From assembly GCA_938030845.1 (NCBI GenBank), contig CALHIC010000301.1:1-7561 (forward strand): a stretch of 7,561 nucleotides of DNA, in the 5' to 3' direction. Position 1 is the first letter of the stretch, and every line of letters begins with the position of its first letter. The notes below the pieces were generated by a model. It worked only from the letters and a program-made list of their open reading frames with translations, searched no databases and was not told the origin of the DNA. Source of the stretch: an uncultured Oribacterium sp. (GTDB taxonomy: Bacteria; Bacillota; Clostridia; Lachnospirales; Lachnospiraceae). Made by a program: the position numbers and the translations under genes. Shown here one piece after another: positions 6,234 to 7,561 of this stretch.

Positions 6234-7118
6234 ATGTCATTCTTTTCCAAAGAAAAAACTTATAGAGAACCCATACGCTGGCAGAAAGAGCTGCGTTTAG
6301 CCCCTGCTTATCTGTTGCTTTTGATTTGGATTTTCTTCACCGTGATATTGCTGGGTTGGGTGGTTTTAGCCAGTTTTTCCACCACCAAGGAAATCTTTGC
6401 CAATAAATTGCTTTCCTCCGGTTTCCACTGGGAGAATTACGAAAAGGCCTGGGTCAATTCCGATGTATCCACCATCTTTTTTAACTCTCTCTTTTATTCT
6501 CTGAGCTCCGTTTTTCTTTTGGTTGTAGTCTGTGCCCCGGCAGCCTATGCCCTCTCCCGCTTTTCCTTTAGGGGAAATCAGCTCATGCAAAATGCCTTTG
6601 TGGCCTCCATGGGTGTACCGGTAGTAATGATTGTCCTTCCTCTCTTTGCCATGGTGGCAGGACTGGACATTTTGAATCATGTAATTCCCAACAAACTCAC
6701 CCTGATTTTCCTCTATGTGGGCATCAATGTACCTTACACCACGATTTTCCTGATGGGATTTTTTGCCAATATTTCCAGAGCCTTTGAAGAGGCTGCCGCC
6801 ATTGACGGTTGTCCTCCCGGAAAATGCTTTTGGCAGATTATGCTGCCTATGGCACAACCGGGCATTATCACTGTCAGCATTTTTAACTTTATCAATGTCT
6901 GGAACGAGTACTTCATTTCCCTGATTTTCGGAAACTCCGACCAGGTGCGTTCTGTGGCGGTTGGACTCTACTCCATGATTAACTCCATGAAATATACCGG
7001 AGACTGGGCAGGGATGTTTGCCTCTGTCATCATTGTCTTCTTACCCACCTTTGTACTCTACCTCTTCCTTTCCGAGCGAATTATTGCCGGAGTAACCGGA
7101 GGCGGTGTAAAGGGATAA
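6234..7118 (+). CDS. ABC transporter permease, second subunit (CUT1, MalG/UgpE-like)
   Basis: This 294-residue protein is the partner of the permease encoded just upstream and should complete the membrane channel. The N-terminal cytoplasmic tail of about 20 residues and the first long hydrophobic segment (about 24-48) are typical of the MalG side. Further membrane segments lie near 84-107, 119-143, 155-177, 210-231 and 260-282. The EAA loop is at 186-206 (EEAAAIDGCPPGKCFWQIMLP pattern), with Asp191-Gly192 and Leu-Pro204-205 conserved; the usual Ala after Asp-Gly is Cys193. The protein ends in a Gly-rich tail typical of this subunit. The ATG follows AAGGAG (6221-6226) by 7 bases. The 155-base gap from the first permease gene is unusual, since such genes normally overlap or nearly touch. 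It corresponds in role to GltC of the B. longum lnp locus. Confidence 0.92.
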   Translation: MSFFSKEKTYREPIRWQKELRLAPAYLLLLIWIFFTVILLGWVVLASFSTTKEIFANKLLSSGFHWENYEKAWVNSDVSTIFFNSLFYSLSSVFLLVVVCAPAAYALSRFSFRGNQLMQNAFVASMGVPVVMIVLPLFAMVAGLDILNHVIPNKLTLIFLYVGINVPYTTIFLMGFFANISRAFEEAAAIDGCPPGKCFWQIMLPMAQPGIITVSIFNFINVWNEYFISLIFGNSDQVRSVAVGLYSMINSMKYTGDWAGMFASVIIVFLPTFVLYLFLSERIIAGVTGGGVKG

Positions 7119-7122
7119 AAAA

Positions 7123-7157
7123 GGAAATACTTGCAGCGCACAGCTGCAGTTTTTTCC
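7123..7157 (+). terminator. Terminator-like hairpin between permease and kinase genes
   Basis: TTGCAGC (7131-7137) pairs with GCTGCAG (7143-7149), one pair being G-U, around the loop GCACA, and TTTTTT (7150-7155) follows at once. This is the classic intrinsic terminator form. Flanking GGAAA (7123-7127) and TTTCC (7153-7157) could extend the stem across a 3x3 internal loop, which would use up part of the U-tract. It starts 4 bases after the permease stop codon. Because the kinase gene continues on the same strand without a clear promoter of its own, partial read-through is the likely outcome. Confidence 0.7.
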
Positions 7158-7185
7158 TCATGCTATTTTTTGAAAAGGAAGTCCT

Positions 7186-7561
7186 ATGAAAAACAAATTA
7201 ACAAACGAAGAATTGCAAAATGCCCTTTCCCGATTCACTTTGGAGGGAGAGGTAAAATCCTGTATCCCCTACGGTTCAGGGCATATCAATGATACCTTTT
7301 TGGTGGAAGCCGACAGAAACTATATTCTGCAACGAATCAACAGTGAAATCTTCACAAAGCCCAGGGAGTTAATGGAAAATGTAGACTTGGTCTGCCGCTT
7401 TATGACGGAAGAAATCAAGAAACAGGGCGGAAATCCGGAGCGGGAAAGCTTGCAGATTATCAAAACTAAGGACGGAAATCTTTATTACGAAGACGAGAAG
7501 AAGAATTTTTTCCGAATGTATCTCTATATTACCGACTGTAAGGCCTTCGACCTTGTGGAAA
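7186..7561 (+). CDS. nahK: N-acetylhexosamine 1-kinase, N-terminal part (runs off the window)
   Basis: The first 125 codons are present; the family is about 360 residues long, so roughly a third is seen. The product phosphorylates the anomeric C1 of GlcNAc or GalNAc with ATP, the step after the phosphorylase. Recognition rests on the N-terminal lobe of an APH-like (aminoglycoside phosphotransferase fold) kinase: PYGSGHINDTFLVE (28-41) forms the nucleotide-binding loop, and YILQRINSEIF (46-56) with ELMENVDLV closely follows the B. longum NahK sequence. The catalytic HND and DxD region lies beyond the window edge and cannot be checked. The ATG at 7186 is preceded by AAAAGGAAG (7173-7181), a moderate ribosome binding site weaker than those of the transporter genes. 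It follows the terminator-like hairpin at 7123-7157, so kinase output may be deliberately lower. Also called lnpB in the B. longum operon. Confidence 0.92.
   Translation, partial: MKNKLTNEELQNALSRFTLEGEVKSCIPYGSGHINDTFLVEADRNYILQRINSEIFTKPRELMENVDLVCRFMTEEIKKQGGNPERESLQIIKTKDGNLYYEDEKKNFFRMYLYITDCKAFDLVE

Noticed and set aside
6366..6857. Open frame of 163 codons on the minus strand inside the second permease gene
   Set aside because: It is antisense to a clear membrane protein with a conserved EAA loop; its composition is that of a complement of hydrophobic codons, not a real protein.

Overview
The window reads as one sugar-utilisation locus from a low-to-moderate GC Gram-positive bacterium. 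Strong AGGAGG-type ribosome binding sites, a lipoprotein solute-binding protein and a CUT1-type transporter without its own ATPase gene all fit a Firmicute. Overall protein flavour suggests a Lachnospiraceae-like clostridium, but that family call is inference.

Layout: positions 1-162 hold no gene that I can support, only AT-rich sequence. An AraC-family regulator is encoded on the minus strand (232-1122), with an intrinsic terminator beyond its stop (163-186) and a promoter near 1182-1211. Divergently, on the plus strand, come a GH112 galacto-N-biose/lacto-N-biose phosphorylase (1288-3480), a sugar-binding lipoprotein (3738-5054), two ABC permease subunits (5173-6078 and 6234-7118), and the start of an N-acetylhexosamine 1-kinase (7186 to the window edge).

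Together these encode a pathway known from Bifidobacterium longum (lnpA/gnpA, nahK/lnpB and the GL-BP transporter). The disaccharides galacto-N-biose (from mucin O-glycans) and lacto-N-biose (from milk or glycolipid sugars) are captured outside the cell, imported intact and split by phosphate into galactose 1-phosphate plus GalNAc or GlcNAc. The kinase then phosphorylates the released N-acetylhexosamine at C1. The uridylyltransferase and epimerase that complete the route would be expected just beyond the right edge. Here the phosphorylase precedes the transporter genes; in Bifidobacterium the transporter genes come first.

The least expected feature is the spacing of the plus-strand genes. They are separated by gaps of 257, 118, 154 and 67 bases, and each gap contains an RNA hairpin with an A-rich GGAAA/GAAAA-like left arm and a U-rich right arm. 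The hairpins before the first permease gene and before the kinase gene look like terminators or attenuators. This suggests graded expression along the operon. No mobile element, tRNA, rRNA or CRISPR array was seen.
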